NCBI RefSeq assembly: GCF_965363235.1
Contig: NC_134846.1
Span: 71,832,724 to 71,896,723, forward strand
Origin: Mytilus galloprovincialis
Lineage: Eukaryota; Mollusca; Bivalvia; Mytilida; Mytilidae
DNA: 64,000 bases
Reading direction: 5' to 3'
This document shows, piece after piece, positions 61,901-64,000 of this stretch (position 1 is its first letter; the number at the start of each line of letters is the position of its first letter). The position numbers were made by a program, and so were the translations under genes. A model generated the notes under the pieces. That model saw only the letters and a list, made by a program, of their open reading frames with translations. It had not been told where the DNA came from and ran no database searches.

Positions 61901-63947
61901 TTGTTTAGTTCCATATCAATTTAAGTATTTTATTAGTTAATATAAACTATATGAAGATTTCAGTTGTACAATTAATGAAATTAATTAAGTTAATTTGATA
62001 ACTTCTAAGCGGGAAACTCTACAAAAGTTTCAAGAAATTTCATGAAATATGTTAAAAAGAATTCAGATGAGTTGCGAACATGACAAACAACTAAACAATG
62101 TTTTTTTAGGAATCACTTACAATAAAAAAAAAAAGGTGTAATTGTATAACCAAGAAAAATATCCTGAACAAACTGAAATAAACAAAATAGTAATCTAACA
62201 CATATACAAAGTTTAAAGAAATTTAATCAGTAATATGGTAGGATATTACAGCTAGCACACACAACTATAGAAATATTGAAAAAAAAACCTTCAAAGTCCA
62301 AAGAGTCTATTGTAGAATTTGTGCAAACTGGAATCCTTACAGTCCTGACTTTGTGATGCAAAACGTTTGAAGGTTTCATTTTAAGAGAATCCATATTTGA
62401 TCAAGCAGGAACAGCAAAATATAATTTTTAACAACTTAACAAACATGAACTAGATTTAGCTACCTGTATTTACCTATTTGTTTAATTAGTATGATTGTTT
62501 TGATAAGCATGCACTTTTTGTTGTGATAACTACTTGCACCTATTCCTTGAACGCCAACATAATTTTACAGGTTTTTTGGTTTATTCCTTGAATGCCAACA
62601 TCCTTTGTTCTACCGACAATTTACCTGTAAAATTATGTTGGCGTTCAAGGAATAGGTGCAAGTAGTTATCACAACAAAAGTGCATGCTTATCAAAACAAT
62701 CATACTAATTAAACAAATAGGTAAATACAGGTAGCTAAATCTAGTTCATGTTTGTTAAGTTGTTAAAAATTATATTTTGCTGTTCCTGCTTGATCAAATA
62801 TGGATTCTCTTAAAATGAAACCTTCAAACGTTTTGCATCACAAAGTCAGGACTGTAAGGATTCCAGTTTGCACAAATTCTACAATAGACTCTTTGGACTT
62901 TGAAGGTTTTTTTTTCAATATTTCTATAGTTGTGTGTGCTAGCTGTAATATCCTACCATATTACTGATTAAATTTCTTTAAACTTTGTATATGTGTTAGA
63001 TTACTATTTTGTTTATTTCAGTTTGTTCAGGATATTTTTCTTGGTTATACAATTACACCTTTTTTTTTTTATTGTAAGTGATTCCTAAAAAAACATTGTT
63101 TAGTTGTTTGTCATGTTCGCAACTCATCTGAATTCTTTTTAACATATTTCATGAAATTTCTTGAAACTTTTGTAGAGTTTCCCGCTTAGAAGTTATCAAA
63201 TTAACTTAATTAATTTCATTAATTGTACAACTGAAATCTTCATATAGTTTATATTAACTAATAAAATACTTAAATTGATATGGAACTAAACAAATCTCTA
63301 ATATCCTTTATTTAGTTTGAAATAATTGTATTTCTAAAATTTTATTGATATAAATTTTTAATATTTCTTATGTTATTAACATATATTCATTCCAAACATT
63401 TTTTTTTTTAAAAAAAGTAATAAAACGTTTTAATTTTCTTTATTTCTTTAAAATTCATAATAATTTTACCCCTAAAATCTTCTATTTTTCCTTATGAGAA
63501 ACTCTGAAAGTGATAAAATGTTGCATTTCTATAAAGTTCATTAATTATTTTTAACAGTTAAATACTTATAAAAACACCTATTGTTATTATTTAAACATCT
63601 ATTGAAATATTTTTGTTGGCATTCAAGGAATAGGTACCATATAAAATGTTGGCATTCGAGGAAGACACCAAAAAAAAAGACCCCCCCAAAAAAAACTCGA
63701 ACAAAAATAACAAACAAAACAAAAGCAAAAATATAAAAAAAAGACCCCCCAAAAAACTCGAAAAGTACATCTATATTCATCTTAGGCATTGTTTGCAAGA
63801 CTAGGGAGTTTGAACTAAGTTGACTTAACTATTATACATTTTAATTGATTAGGTTATGGGGCCAGATGGACAGCTGATGGCTCATCCTTTAGAGGATTCT
63901 TAGAGCCTCAGATGGAAGGTGGCCATGATGCTGGATGGAAGCATTGA
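55980..63947 (+). CDS. Conserved-looking protein of unknown function, nine exons, 273 aa
   Basis: Exons: 55980-56018, 56834-57012, 57562-57627, 58245-58350, 58545-58660, 58996-59093, 61052-61137, 61574-61610 and 63853-63947. All introns are GT-AG and the 822 nt include start and stop. The protein starts MVDKAAVIEYVKL and ends GWKH. Notable segments are GYPTYPLYRE (52-61), TPMLDGMTSLWDHWGEEERK in exon 4, ILDLLGIRKT in exon 5, STSWWGVCTG (192-201), WLNTHWLPQD around 230, GYGARWTADGSSFRGFLEP (243-261) and the closing GHDAGWKH. There is no signal peptide or membrane segment, and it is rich in Trp for its size. The even density of Trp, Gly and charged residues suggests a compact soluble domain. 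I do not recognise the family and propose no function. Phases match at all eight junctions, so the model is solid. Confidence 0.85.
59380..60060. repeat. Possible interspersed repeat in intron 6 of the 273-aa gene
   Basis: CCATAGGTATAAAACCACTAATTCA near 59572 is mirrored by TGAATTAGTGGTTCTATACC near 60025, so an inverted pair of about 25 bp encloses 59570-60050. The surrounding sequence contains GGAAAGACCTATTGGTTTTC, with a variant at 60945. Probably a MITE or part of a larger repeat; borders are uncertain. Confidence 0.45.
61785..63407. repeat. 1.6-kb near-perfect palindrome in the last intron of the 273-aa gene
   Basis: Bases 61785-62571 are repeated in inverse orientation at 62624-63407, leaving a 52-base spacer. 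Over about 785 bp I saw essentially only homopolymer-length differences, for example TTTTT against AAAA near 62515/62675 and the A/T run near 62125/63065. The centre contains CTTGAACGCCAACATAATTT and its inverse, plus a third variant (CCTTGAATGCCAACATC) in the spacer; GGCATTCAAGGAATAGG and GGCATTCGAGGAAG recur at 63617 and 63651. The flanks share AACAAACAAAACAAAAGCAA (61751 and 63711). It may be a recent foldback insertion, an inverted duplication or an assembly artefact. Confidence 0.85.
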
Positions 63948-64000
63948 TGTTGCCAATGTGCTTCTAGGACAAACACATGAATAATTATAAAGACATTATT

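Noticed and set aside
63541-63798. 85-codon minus frame rich in Phe/Val/Gly
   Set aside because: It is produced by A-rich and C-run low-complexity sequence next to the palindrome, inside an intron of the opposite-strand gene.

Overview
This is an AT-rich, intron-rich eukaryotic window packed with young, mostly non-autonomous transposable elements. I read it as genomic DNA of a bivalve mollusc, most likely a Mytilus-type mussel. The reasons are spliced animal genes (a tepsin orthologue, DCXR-type reductases, an orphan class A GPCR) and many copies of interspersed repeats that I associate with mussel genomes. The species assignment is inference; no rRNA, tRNA or mitochondrial marker is present.

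Layout. 1-1292: a direct repeat flanking a spacer, possibly the end of a tyrosine-recombinase (Ngaro-like) retroelement. 1293-11820: two copies of the 3' end of a DCXR-like SDR gene. The first copy is only 3' UTR and is split by a fossil Ngaro-like element (about 2632-7295), which itself carries a 1.65 kb TIR transposon. The second keeps the last coding exon (9628-9731) and carries a 581-bp TIR element with no target duplication. 12185-16660: foldback element, LINE fragment, and a TIR element inserted in the LINE. 16880-19155: rearranged BEL/Pao fossil. 19153-21750: high-copy repeats. 21026-26256: a DCXR-like gene with two in-frame stops and a lost splice acceptor. 26933-42819 (minus): the complete 12-exon tepsin gene (408 aa), with introns full of MITEs and two roughly 2-kb satellite-bearing TIR elements. 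43179-48980: MITEs, a GAAA microsatellite and repeat fragments. 49567-50601: an intronless GPCR. 51270-52640: repeats. 55980-63947: a complete nine-exon gene for a 273-aa protein I do not recognise, with a near-perfect 1.6 kb palindrome in its last intron.

The host genes do not form a functional cluster. DCXR-type enzymes reduce dicarbonyls and L-xylulose, tepsin is an AP-4 coat accessory protein, and the GPCR is an orphan receptor. The DCXR copies are a local tandem family in decay, lying tail to tail with tepsin. The exon models of tepsin and of the 273-aa protein were built by hand; every junction is GT-AG and all phases sum to whole codons.

The most useful observations come from natural empty sites created by the DCXR duplication. 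One shows an insertion exactly between AAA and TTT without target duplication, the signature described for Spy transposons. The other exposes the split direct repeats of the Ngaro-like fossil.
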